Origin: Corynebacterium sp. UBA2622
Lineage (GTDB): Bacteria; Actinomycetota; Actinomycetes; Mycobacteriales; Mycobacteriaceae
Assembly: GCF_002339505.1 (NCBI RefSeq)
Contig: NZ_DDJO01000008.1
Span: 1 to 56,833, forward strand
Direction of reading: 5' to 3'
Length of the DNA stretch: 56,833 nt
This document shows, in pieces, positions 34,169 through 41,208 of this stretch. The notes under the pieces are model-generated. The model ran no database searches and was not told the DNA's origin. It worked only from the letters and a program-made list of their open reading frames with translations. Numbering within the stretch: the first letter of the stretch is position 1; each line of letters starts with the position of its first letter. The translations under genes were made by a program, and so were the position numbers.

Positions 34169-35691
34169 CGGAAAACCGCATCCCGATCAAGCGCGCACTC
34201 ATCAGCGTCTACGACAAGACGGGTCTCGAGGACCTGGCCCGCGCGCTCGGCGACGCCGGCGTGGAGATCGTCTCCACCGGCTCCACCGCGCAGCGCATCA
34301 AGGACGCCGGAGTCCCGGTGACCGAGGTCGCCGAGCTGACCGGATTCCCGGAGGTGCTCCAGGGCCGGGTGAAGACTCTCCACCCGCGCGTGCACGCCGG
34401 CATCCTCGCCGACCTGCGCAAGGACGAGCACGCACAGCAGCTCAGCGAACTCGAGATCGAGCCCTTCCAGCTCGTGGTGGTCAACCTCTACCCCTTCGAG
34501 GAGACCGTCGCTTCCGGCGCCGACTTCGACGAATGCGTCGAGCAGATCGACATCGGTGGCCCGTCCATGGTGCGCGCGGCGGCGAAGAACCACCCGTCGG
34601 TGGCCATCGTGACCTCGCCGGAGCAGTACGGCGACCTCGCCCGCTCCGTGCGCGAGGGCGGCTTCACCGCCGACGAGCGCCGCGTGCTCGCCGCCCGCGC
34701 GTTCTCCCACACCGCCGACTACGACTCCGCTGTGGCGGACTGGATGGAGGAGCAGCTCGAGGGCGAGGAGGCCGGCGCGCTGCGCTACGGCGAGAACCCG
34801 CACCAGGCCGCCCGCCTGGTCAACGAGGGCTGGGGCCTGGCGAACGCCACCCAGCACGGCGGCAAGGAAATGAGCTACAACAACTACCAGGATGCCGACG
34901 CGGCATGGCGCGCGGCGTGGGACCACGAGCGGCCCTGCGTGGCCATCATCAAGCACGCCAACCCCTGCGGTGTCGCCGTGGCTGACGACTCCATCGCCGA
35001 GGCGCACAAGAAGGCACACGCCTGCGACCCGGTCTCCGCCTACGGCGGCGTGATCGCGAGCAACCGCGAGGTCACCCTCGAGATGGCGCAGCAGGTCAAG
35101 CCGATCTTCACCGAGGTCATCATCGCGCCCTCCTACGAGCCCGAGGCCCTGGAGCTGCTGAAGGAGAAGAAGAACCTGCGCATTCTGGAGGTCGAGCCCG
35201 AGGAGACGGACGAGGAGATCCGCCAGATCTCCGGCGGTTTCCTCATCCAGGAGCGCGACACCTACCAGGCGGAGGGCGACCGCGCCGAGAACTGGACGCT
35301 CGCCGCCGGCGAGGCCGCCTCCGCTGAGGTGCTCGCCGAGCTCGAATTCGCGTGGCACTCCGTGCGCTGCGTCAAATCCAACGCCATCCTCATCGCCGCC
35401 GACGGTGCTTCCGTGGGCATCGGCATGGGGCAGGTCAATCGCGTCGACAGCGCCAAGCTGGCCGTCGAGCGCGCCAACACCCTTGACGAGGGCCGCAACC
35501 GCACCAACGGCGCGGTCGCCGCCTCCGATGCCTTCTTCCCCTTCGCGGACGGGTTCCAGGTGCTTGCCGACGCCGGCGTGACGGCCGTCGTGCAGCCCGG
35601 AGGGTCCATCCGTGATGACGAGGTCATCGCCGCCGCGAACGAGGCCGGCGTGACCATGTATTTCACCGGCACCCGCCACTTCGCCCACTAG
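34165..35691 (+). CDS. purH: Bifunctional AICAR transformylase/IMP cyclohydrolase
   Basis: 508 residues catalysing the last two steps to IMP. Residues 1-190 are the MGS-like IMP cyclohydrolase domain (RALISVYDKTGLEDLARAL, STGSTAQRI, GRVKTLHPRVHAGIL), followed by the AICAR transformylase domain with KHANPCGVAVADD and the SDAFFPFADG segment near the end. ATG 34165 overlaps the purN stop by 4 nt. Both substrates use folate carriers, in line with the folate genes elsewhere in the window. Confidence 0.96.
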   Translation: MTENRIPIKRALISVYDKTGLEDLARALGDAGVEIVSTGSTAQRIKDAGVPVTEVAELTGFPEVLQGRVKTLHPRVHAGILADLRKDEHAQQLSELEIEPFQLVVVNLYPFEETVASGADFDECVEQIDIGGPSMVRAAAKNHPSVAIVTSPEQYGDLARSVREGGFTADERRVLAARAFSHTADYDSAVADWMEEQLEGEEAGALRYGENPHQAARLVNEGWGLANATQHGGKEMSYNNYQDADAAWRAAWDHERPCVAIIKHANPCGVAVADDSIAEAHKKAHACDPVSAYGGVIASNREVTLEMAQQVKPIFTEVIIAPSYEPEALELLKEKKNLRILEVEPEETDEEIRQISGGFLIQERDTYQAEGDRAENWTLAAGEAASAEVLAELEFAWHSVRCVKSNAILIAADGASVGIGMGQVNRVDSAKLAVERANTLDEGRNRTNGAVAASDAFFPFADGFQVLADAGVTAVVQPGGSIRDDEVIAAANEAGVTMYFTGTRHFAH

Positions 35692-35719
35692 ACCCTTCCC
35701 AGAGACGGAGACCGAACCC

Positions 35720-36184
35720 ATGTACGACGACCCGCGACCCTCCTCGAATTCCGGGCTGACGACAGGCCTTCTGGCCGGGATCATCATCCTCCTGCTCGCG
35801 CTGGTGGGCATCGCCGCGTACCTTCTCGGCTCCGGGGGGTTGAAGGGCGGCGGGGGATCCGATTCCCCGGCCACCGTGGTGCAGACGCTGACGTCCACGC
35901 GTTCCGACGCCCCGGCGAACAACCCCGCGCCCGCCGCCCCCGCCGCCCCGGCCGCCTCGAACTGCAACTACAGCAGCTACTCCGCGGCCAGCTCGGTCAC
36001 CACCGACTCGTTCGCCGCCAACGTGTACTCGGCGTTCAAGTCCGAGTGCCTGCGGGCCAACAGCCCGGCGGTCAACGTGGTGGCCACGAGCCCGGTCACG
36101 GGACGCTCGTACTCGATGAGCTGCGGCGGGTCCACCACTGTGTACTGCCGCGGCGGGGACAACGCCGTCGTCGCGATCTGGTGA
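35720..36184 (+). CDS. Membrane-anchored extracytoplasmic protein of unknown function
   Basis: 154 residues. A short cytoplasmic N-terminus, one transmembrane helix (LLAGIIILLLALVGIAAYLL, about residues 17-36), a Gly- and then Ala/Pro-rich linker, and a C-terminal domain of about 75 residues with four cysteines (SNCNYS, SECLRA, MSCGG, VYCRGG) that could form two disulfides. The ending SYSMSCGG...VVAIW recurs in corynebacterial surface proteins as I recall. Its stop overlaps the start of the lipoprotein gene (GTGA), so the two are probably partners at the cell surface. Confidence 0.7.
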   Translation: MYDDPRPSSNSGLTTGLLAGIIILLLALVGIAAYLLGSGGLKGGGGSDSPATVVQTLTSTRSDAPANNPAPAAPAAPAASNCNYSSYSAASSVTTDSFAANVYSAFKSECLRANSPAVNVVATSPVTGRSYSMSCGGSTTVYCRGGDNAVVAIW

Positions 36185-37071
36185 GCGTGACGTTGCGCTG
36201 CGCGTGCGCCCTCGCCGCCGCGGGGCTTGCGCTGGGCTCCTGCACCATCGACACGGGACGGGGGAGCGACGCGGGAAGCGAAGTGGTCACCTCCACGAGC
36301 GTCGTCGTGGTGGATCCCCCGGTAGCCGTGGGCGGGCCGGAGCCGGCCGCAAGCCCGCCCCCGCCCGCCCCTGCCGCGACGGGGAATTCCCTGCAGTCGG
36401 TCGTGGATTCGGTCGCCGCCGCCTACGGCGGGTCCGTCGGAATCGCGGTGGCTGGACCGGACGGGGTGAGGGCATACGGCGACGACGGTGCCTACCCGGC
36501 GTGGTCGACAATCAAGGTGCCCGTTGCCGTGGCCGCGTACCGCACCGTTCCGCAGGCGGCCGCGGCCCTCGCGGGGCCTGCGGTGACGCAGTCCGACAAC
36601 GCTGCCGCCCAGGGCATGTGGGACGCCCTGCCGGCCGGCGCGGCGGATGCCGTCCTGGCCGAGGCGGGCGTGGGTGCCCAAGTGAACACCGCCGTGATCC
36701 GCCCGGAGTTCTCCACGTTCGGGCAGACGCTCCTCACGGCGAGCCAGGAGGCCACGCTGGCGGCGCAGCTCCCGTGCCTCGCCGGCGCCGGCCCAGTGCT
36801 GGAGCTCATGGGTCAGGTCGCGCCCGATCAGCGCTACGGCCTCGGGCAGTTCGACGGTGCACGCTTCAAGGGCGGATGGGGGCCCAGCCCGGCCGGGGGC
36901 TACCAGGTGCGCCAGCTCGGTCTCGTCCCGCTGCCCGCGGGTGGGAACGCCGCGCTCGCGCTCACGGTCATCCCGGCCTCGGGGGACTACGCCACCGGCC
37001 AGGCCATGGCCACCGCCCTTGCGGAGGGCATCAGGCCCCTGCTGGGTACCCTGCCGGCGTCGTCCTGCTAG
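36181..37071 (+). CDS. Lipoprotein with class A beta-lactamase-like fold
   Basis: 296 residues from GTG 36181. Lipobox LALGSC puts the lipidated Cys at 21, followed by a Val/Pro/Ala-rich spacer of about 45 residues. The serine-hydrolase domain keeps SxxK as Ser109-Thr-Ile-Lys112 (WSTIKVPVA) and SDN at 138-140 (TQSDNAA); the third motif is KGGWG rather than KTG. I could not place the deacylating Glu of true class A enzymes, so a peptidase or inactive role is as likely as resistance. It is coupled to the upstream gene by GTGA and shares CTAG with the end of amtR. Confidence 0.75.
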   Translation: MSVTLRCACALAAAGLALGSCTIDTGRGSDAGSEVVTSTSVVVVDPPVAVGGPEPAASPPPPAPAATGNSLQSVVDSVAAAYGGSVGIAVAGPDGVRAYGDDGAYPAWSTIKVPVAVAAYRTVPQAAAALAGPAVTQSDNAAAQGMWDALPAGAADAVLAEAGVGAQVNTAVIRPEFSTFGQTLLTASQEATLAAQLPCLAGAGPVLELMGQVAPDQRYGLGQFDGARFKGGWGPSPAGGYQVRQLGLVPLPAGGNAALALTVIPASGDYATGQAMATALAEGIRPLLGTLPASSC

Positions 37072-37805
37072 CCGGACTGCGCCTTCCCACCCGACGGCGG
37101 CTTCTCAGCTGCCGGCGGCTTCTTGCTGGATGCCGCAGGCGGGGACACGGAGGAGACCAGGTCGAGGGTCCGCATGCCCCGGTTCTCCGGCAGGTCCGCG
37201 TGGAGGACATCGAGGACGGCATCGGCGATCATGACCGACGGGGCGGGGAGTGCGTCGTCGACAAGCGGGTAGGGGGCCTTGCCGGTGTTGTCGCGCATCT
37301 CGATCGCGGCGAGCGTCATGTGGAAGGGCAGCTCGATGCGGGGGTCGTCGTCGCCGACGATCTCGGCCGCCAGGCCCCGGAAGATGTCCTCGAGGGCACC
37401 GCGGGCCTCGTGGTAGTCGTGGAACTCCTCCGACAACGCCACCGGCAGCTGGTAAAGGCGACCGATGTTCCAGTTCGAGGAAAGGAGGATGCGGGTCTCG
37501 GCCGCGACGAGCGCCCACAGCTTGAGGGCGGGTGACTCGTCCGACTTGGCCAGGTCCTCCGCGAGGTCGAGGGAGGGCTGCACGGTGCCCATGAGAAGCG
37601 TGAGGAAGATCTCCGCCTTGGAGGGGAAGTGGTAGTACAAGGATGCCTGCCGGATGCCGACCGCATCGGCGATCTGGTGCGTCGATGTCGTGGCGAAGCC
37701 CTGGATGGTGAAGAGCTCGGAGGATGCGTCGAGGATCTCGTCCCGCGCCGTCTTTCCCTTGCGGCGGGGGCTGTTCTTCCGGGGTCGTCCGACCGTTCCG
37801 GTCAT
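37068..37805 (-). CDS. amtR: AmtR, TetR-family global nitrogen regulator
   Basis: 245 residues; a dimeric TetR repressor of nitrogen-uptake and assimilation genes whose DNA binding is relieved by adenylylated GlnK. The HTH TSTHQIADAVGIRQASLYYHF is practically that of C. glutamicum AmtR, and WNIGRLYQLPVALSEEFHDYH and EIVGDDDPRIELPFHMT continue the match. The final 28 residues are a Pro/Lys/Ser-rich tail (SPPAASSKKPPAAEKPP) that I do not recall in the C. glutamicum protein. ATG 37805; the longer frame to 37853 is unsupported. It ends in the same CTAG as the lipoprotein gene. Confidence 0.92.
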   Translation of the reverse strand: MTGTVGRPRKNSPRRKGKTARDEILDASSELFTIQGFATTSTHQIADAVGIRQASLYYHFPSKAEIFLTLLMGTVQPSLDLAEDLAKSDESPALKLWALVAAETRILLSSNWNIGRLYQLPVALSEEFHDYHEARGALEDIFRGLAAEIVGDDDPRIELPFHMTLAAIEMRDNTGKAPYPLVDDALPAPSVMIADAVLDVLHADLPENRGMRTLDLVSSVSPPAASSKKPPAAEKPPSGGKAQSG

Positions 37806-37877
37806 CGGTGTCCCTGCCTTTCTCAATTTCAACCTGCTAACCAAAAGGTACACGACGTGGTGTGTTGGGGGACGAAA

Positions 37878-37906
37878 ACACCCGCCCCAGCGAGTGGGAC
37901 GGGTGT
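37878..37906 (-). terminator. Rho-independent terminator of the rpmB-rpmG-rpsN-rpsR operon
   Basis: On the minus strand ACACCCG and CGGGTGT close a stem continued by CCCA/TGGG with one mismatch, followed by TTTT. It lies 38 nt after the rpsR stop and separates that operon from amtR on the same strand. Confidence 0.85.
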
Positions 37907-37943
37907 GTCGAAAGACTCTTACGCTGCTATCGTCAACCGGGTC

Positions 37944-38195
37944 TTAGCGGCTGGTGAACGGCAGAAGAGCCATCTCGCGCGCGTTCTTCACGGCGGTGGC
38001 CACCTGGCGCTGCTGCTGCGGCGTCAGGCCGGTCACGCGGCGCGAGCGGATCTTGTGGCGGTCGGAGATGAAGAGACGCAGGGTCTCCAGATCCTTGTAG
38101 TCGACCTGCTCGATGCCCTTGGCCTTGAGCGGGTTCTTCTTCGGGCGGCGGGACTGCTCCATGCGCGCCTTGCGGGGGTTAGTGTTGCGCTTCAT
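37944..38195 (-). CDS. rpsR: 30S ribosomal protein S18 (cysteine-less)
   Basis: 83 residues; S18 sits on the 30S platform with S6. RPKKNPLKAKGIEQVDYKD and RHKIRSRRVTGLTPQQQRQV are typical. No cysteines, so it is a zinc-independent (C-minus) form. ATG 38195 has a GGAGGAG-like site upstream; gap to rpsN 16 nt. Last gene of the four-gene operon. Confidence 0.95.
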   Translation of the reverse strand: MKRNTNPRKARMEQSRRPKKNPLKAKGIEQVDYKDLETLRLFISDRHKIRSRRVTGLTPQQQRQVATAVKNAREMALLPFTSR

Positions 38196-38211
38196 AGTTT
38201 CAGGCTCCTCC

Positions 38212-38517
38212 TTACCACGAAGACTTGCGGATGCCCGGAAGCTCACCGCGGTGAGCCATCTCGCGCATGCGGACACGGGACAGACCGAACTTGCGGAGGT
38301 AACCGCGCGGGCGGCCGTCGTGCGAGTCGCGGTTGCGGACGCGGGACGGGGATGCATCACGGGGCTGGCGGTTCAGTTCGAACTGCGCCTCGAGGCGATC
38401 CTCTTCGGGGGTCTCCGGGTTACGGATGATTGCCTTGAGCTCAGCGCGACGCTCCGCGTAGCGAGCGACGATCTCCTTACGCTTCTCGTTCTTGGCGATC
38501 TTAGACTTCTTAGCCAT
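38212..38517 (-). CDS. rpsN: 30S ribosomal protein S14 (long, cysteine-less form)
   Basis: 101 residues, the long C-minus class of S14 in the 30S head. It ends in GRPRGYLRKFGLSRVRMREM, MAHRGELPGIRKSSW, as in the bacterial long form, and lacks the CxxC...CxxC zinc ribbon of the short form. The gap to rpmG is 3 nt. In mycobacteria this class replaces the zinc form under zinc shortage; whether this is the only S14 here cannot be seen. Confidence 0.95.
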   Translation of the reverse strand: MAKKSKIAKNEKRKEIVARYAERRAELKAIIRNPETPEEDRLEAQFELNRQPRDASPSRVRNRDSHDGRPRGYLRKFGLSRVRMREMAHRGELPGIRKSSW

Positions 38518-38520
38518 AAA

Positions 38521-38685
38521 TTATCGCTCCTCGCGGAATTCGACGTGCTTGCGCACGATCGGGTCGTACTTCTTCAGGGAGATACGATCCGGGTTGTTGC
38601 GCTTGTTCTTGCGGGTTACGTAGGTGTAACCGGTGCCCTCGGTGCTCTTCAGCTTGATGATGGGGCGGATATCGTTGCGTGCCAT
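38521..38685 (-). CDS. rpmG: 50S ribosomal protein L33 (cysteine-less)
   Basis: 54 residues (MARNDIRPIIKLKSTEGTGY, then TYVTRKNKRNNPDRISLKKY), a clear L33. It contains no cysteine, so it is the zinc-independent class. Its ATG 38685 overlaps the rpmB stop by one base (TAATG), implying coupled translation. The gene is short enough to be missed by an ORF cutoff. Confidence 0.96.
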   Translation of the reverse strand: MARNDIRPIIKLKSTEGTGYTYVTRKNKRNNPDRISLKKYDPIVRKHVEFREER

Positions 38686-38921
38686 TAGACCTTCTCACCT
38701 CGCGCGCGGATAGCGGCGACGACAGACTCGATGCCGTCGCGGTCGATGATCTTGAGACCCTTGGTGGAAACCGTCAGGGTGATGGTACGGCCCTCGGAGG
38801 GCAGGTAGAACCGCTTCTTCTGCACGTTGGGGTTCCAACGGCGCGAGTGGCGGCGGTGCGAGTGCGAGACCGTCTTGCCGAACGACGGCTGACGTCCCGT
38901 GACCTGGCAATGTGCCGACAT
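38685..38921 (-). CDS. rpmB: 50S ribosomal protein L28
   Basis: 78 residues. MSAHCQVTGRQPSFGKTVSH is the L28 start; only one cysteine (Cys5) remains of the zinc-binding set, so it should not bind zinc. First gene of the rpmB-rpmG-rpsN-rpsR operon. Its promoter should lie within 38922-39000; CATTAG around 38954 is a possible -10 on the minus strand. Confidence 0.95.
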   Translation of the reverse strand: MSAHCQVTGRQPSFGKTVSHSHRRHSRRWNPNVQKKRFYLPSEGRTITLTVSTKGLKIIDRDGIESVVAAIRARGEKV

Positions 38922-39176
38922 GGGTTAGCTTCTTTCTCTTCTGCCGCCCACGCTAATGATTGCCGGTAAGGGTGACACCGCACTCGGTTTGCCGCCGTGG
39001 CCGGTGTGAGGTGTGGCCAGCGGTTTTCGGGCGCCGAGGGTGTCGAAAGCAATCGGTTGACGCAGGCGTATACGTGTACTTCGACAACAGCGAGAGTCAA
39101 CAATACAGGTTCACCCGGCCAACGCCTAATCGCCTTTCGGCACGTGGTTGCCTGTGACCGGTGTGAATTCCCGTGC
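38922..39176. other. Intergenic region upstream of rpmB
   Basis: 255 bp without a gene. GTTGAC (39056-39061) and GTCAAC (39096-39101) form a spaced inverted repeat around an alternating GTATACGTGTAC stretch. I see no clear riboswitch, and only a single AATGATT half resembling a Zur-type site (about 38954-38960), which is too little to call. Confidence 0.4.
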
Positions 39177-40313
39177 TCAGAGGGCGCTGGTGGCGGCGAG
39201 GACGGCCACCGGGGCGAGCACCGCCCCGTACGCCGCGAACCGGCCCCAGGACACCCGGACTCCGGCGCGCTCGAGCTGATCGTGCCACAGCAGGGTGGCG
39301 AGGGATGCCCACGGGGTGACCAGCGGGCCAAAATTCACCCCGACAAGCAGCGCCAGGTGGCGCGCCGCGCCCCCCGTCGCTGCGGGCTCGAGCGCGAGGT
39401 AGGCGGGGAGGTTGTTGATCGCGTTCGCCGCGACCGCCCCAGCCGCGGCCAGGGCGAGGTGACCTGACCCGGCCAGGTACCCGACGATGCCGTCGGTTAT
39501 CCCTGCGGCCCCGAGGAGTGCCGCGGCCGCCGACATGGCGGCGGCGAGGCCGAGGGAGGACCAGGGGACGAGGGAAAGGCCAACGGCGCCTCGCTTCTCG
39601 ACGCCCACCGCCACCGCCATGGCCGAAGCCGCCGCCGTACTGGTGGCCCAGTAGGGGGCGGGGGATACCAGGGCGACGACCGTCGCGGCCAGGATGAGCA
39701 GTGCCCTCCCGGCGATCGGTCCGGTGTCTCCGGCGGGGGAGGGCTGCCGGGTCCGGGAGGAGGGGTGGATGAGGCGGACGACGTAGGAAGCGGCGACGGC
39801 TACGACGATGCCCGCCGCGGCGGGGGCCCAGGCCCGCGAGGCGTAACCCGGGGACGAACCGAAGGCTCCGCCGCCGAGGGCGAGCAGGTTGGTCAGGTTG
39901 GACACGGGAAGGGGGAGGGAGGCGAGGTTGGAGATCCACACCACCGCCAGGGCCAGGGCCGGAACGCTCAGGCCCCTCCGACGCGCGACGGCCACGGCGA
40001 GCGGGGTGAGCATGATCGCCGTCGTGTCCAGCGAGAGAAAGATGGTGGAGACAACGCAGAGTCCGAGGAACCCCGCCCAGAGGAGCTCGGTGGATCGGGC
40101 GCGCCTTTCCAGCCAGCCGGTCATCGCCTCGAACGCGCCCGCCTCCGCGGCAAGGTTGACAGTGGCGGACATGCCCGCGGCGAAACCCAGGACGGGCGCG
40201 AGCCGACGGGCCACCTCCCCGGCTTCCGGCGCGTCAACGGCAGCCAGGGCGGCGAAGAGCGCGGCGGCGGCGAGGGGCCAGGCGAGGGCGCGGGCGGGGC
40301 GGGAGCGGGGCAT
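39177..40313 (-). CDS. ArsB/NhaD-superfamily (SLC13-like) permease
   Basis: 378-residue membrane protein with about 10-11 helices, Ala-rich. The central TTAIMLTPLAVAVARRRG and SNLASLPLPVSNLTNLLAL are the paired ion-transporter signature, with a second half AINNLPAYLALEP and NFGPLVTPWASLATLLW that repeats the pattern, as in ArsB/NhaD folds. Substrate could be arsenite, an organic anion or sodium/proton exchange; no ars genes are nearby. ATG 40313 is 6 nt from TACCGT, leaderless. Confidence 0.72.
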   Translation of the reverse strand: MPRSRPARALAWPLAAAALFAALAAVDAPEAGEVARRLAPVLGFAAGMSATVNLAAEAGAFEAMTGWLERRARSTELLWAGFLGLCVVSTIFLSLDTTAIMLTPLAVAVARRRGLSVPALALAVVWISNLASLPLPVSNLTNLLALGGGAFGSSPGYASRAWAPAAAGIVVAVAASYVVRLIHPSSRTRQPSPAGDTGPIAGRALLILAATVVALVSPAPYWATSTAAASAMAVAVGVEKRGAVGLSLVPWSSLGLAAAMSAAAALLGAAGITDGIVGYLAGSGHLALAAAGAVAANAINNLPAYLALEPAATGGAARHLALLVGVNFGPLVTPWASLATLLWHDQLERAGVRVSWGRFAAYGAVLAPVAVLAATSAL

Positions 40314-40415
40314 GGGAACACGGTAGGCGGCCGGGGCGCGGGGTTGTGGGAGGGGCGCCGGGCGGGGCGTCGAAAAGCGGTTCCCGCAGGATTAGGTGGA
40401 CAGTGCCCTGACCTG

Positions 40416-40540
40416 TAGAATGTGGCAGGTTGCCCGGCGGTTGCCGGGCGAAGGACCATTGTCGCACCCAACTCAGGCACGATCTGCGGCGCTTCGCGGA
40501 ACCGGCCTGAAGTATCAATCCTGAGGGAGACGAAGCACTA
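40416..40540 (+). ncRNA. Structured 5' leader of rpmE-rpmF (possible L31 ribosomal leader)
   Basis: TAGAAT at 40416-40421 is a good -10, giving a leader of roughly 115 nt. It holds a 7-bp GCCCGGC/GCCGGGC hairpin (40432-40438, 40443-40449) and an inverted pair CTCAGG (40472-40477)/CCTGAG (40520-40525) whose right arm touches the ribosome-binding site GGGAG (40525-40529). L31 leader RNAs have been proposed for Corynebacteriaceae; this could be one, with L31 controlling its own synthesis. Confidence 0.5.
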
Positions 40541-40813
40541 ATGAAGAATGATATCCACCCGGACTACCACCCGGTGATCATTCAGGACGGTAACACCGGA
40601 CACAAGTTCCTGACCCGTTCGACCATGACCTCCGACCGCACCGAGCAGTGGGAAGACGGCAACGAGTACCCGCTCGTTGTTGTCGACGTGACCTCCGAGT
40701 CCCACCCGTTCTGGACCGGTGCCCAGCGTCTCATGGATACCGCCGGCCGCGTTGAGAAGTTCAACAAGCGTTTCGGTGCCATGGCACGCCGCAAGAAGAA
40801 GTCCGCAAACTAA
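40541..40813 (+). CDS. rpmE: 50S ribosomal protein L31, type B
   Basis: 90 residues of the type B (zinc-free) L31 that bridges the subunits: MKNDIHPDYHPVIIQDGNTG, then ESHPFWTGAQRLMDTAGRVE and KFNKRFG. No cysteines. ATG 40541 follows GGGAGA at a somewhat long 11-nt spacing after a structured leader. rpmF begins 24 nt downstream. Confidence 0.95.
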   Translation: MKNDIHPDYHPVIIQDGNTGHKFLTRSTMTSDRTEQWEDGNEYPLVVVDVTSESHPFWTGAQRLMDTAGRVEKFNKRFGAMARRKKKSAN

Positions 40814-40837
40814 CAGGTCGAAGGAGGATAGAAAAAC

Positions 40838-41011
40838 ATGGCAACCCCCAAGTTCCGTAAGTCCCGCGCCAACACCCACTCCCGCCGTTCGCAGTGGAAG
40901 GCTGACAACCCGCAGCTCCAGACCGTCAAGATCAACGGCCAGGAGGTGCGTATCCCGCGCCGCCTGGTCAAGGCCGCGCAGGCGGGCCTCATCGACGTCG
41001 AGCAGTTCTAG
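40838..41011 (+). CDS. rpmF: 50S ribosomal protein L32 (cysteine-less)
   Basis: 57 residues: MATPKFRKSRANTHSRRSQW, then KADNPQLQTVKINGQEVRIP. L32 normally carries a four-Cys zinc site; this one has none. ATG 40838 has AAGGAGGA 7-14 nt upstream. Co-transcribed with rpmE; a terminator follows 46 nt after the stop. Confidence 0.96.
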   Translation: MATPKFRKSRANTHSRRSQWKADNPQLQTVKINGQEVRIPRRLVKAAQAGLIDVEQF

Positions 41012-41056
41012 GAACCCCGTTCCAAGAACTCTGCGTCGAACTCTACGTCGCCCGAA

Positions 41057-41086
41057 CCGGACAACCCGCGTGGTTGCCCGGTTTTT
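41057..41086 (+). terminator. Rho-independent terminator after rpmF
   Basis: CCGGACAACC and GGTTGCCCGG pair over 10 positions with one mismatch around a CGCGT loop, followed by TTTTT at 41082-41086. Confidence 0.88.
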
Positions 41087-41208
41087 GCGTTGTCGGGGGC
41101 GGGTGATAACGGCTGCTCACCACGCACAGGGAACGTCCAGCGATTGCTACGCTTGACCCTCCCCGTCCACCAGTGCCCCAACAGTTGAGGGGTGAACAAT
41201 CTTCCCCC

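Noticed and set aside
38950..38970. Zur-like site upstream of rpmB
   Set aside because: Only one half (AATGATT) resembles the mycobacterial pattern, the other half is GC-rich and not palindromic.
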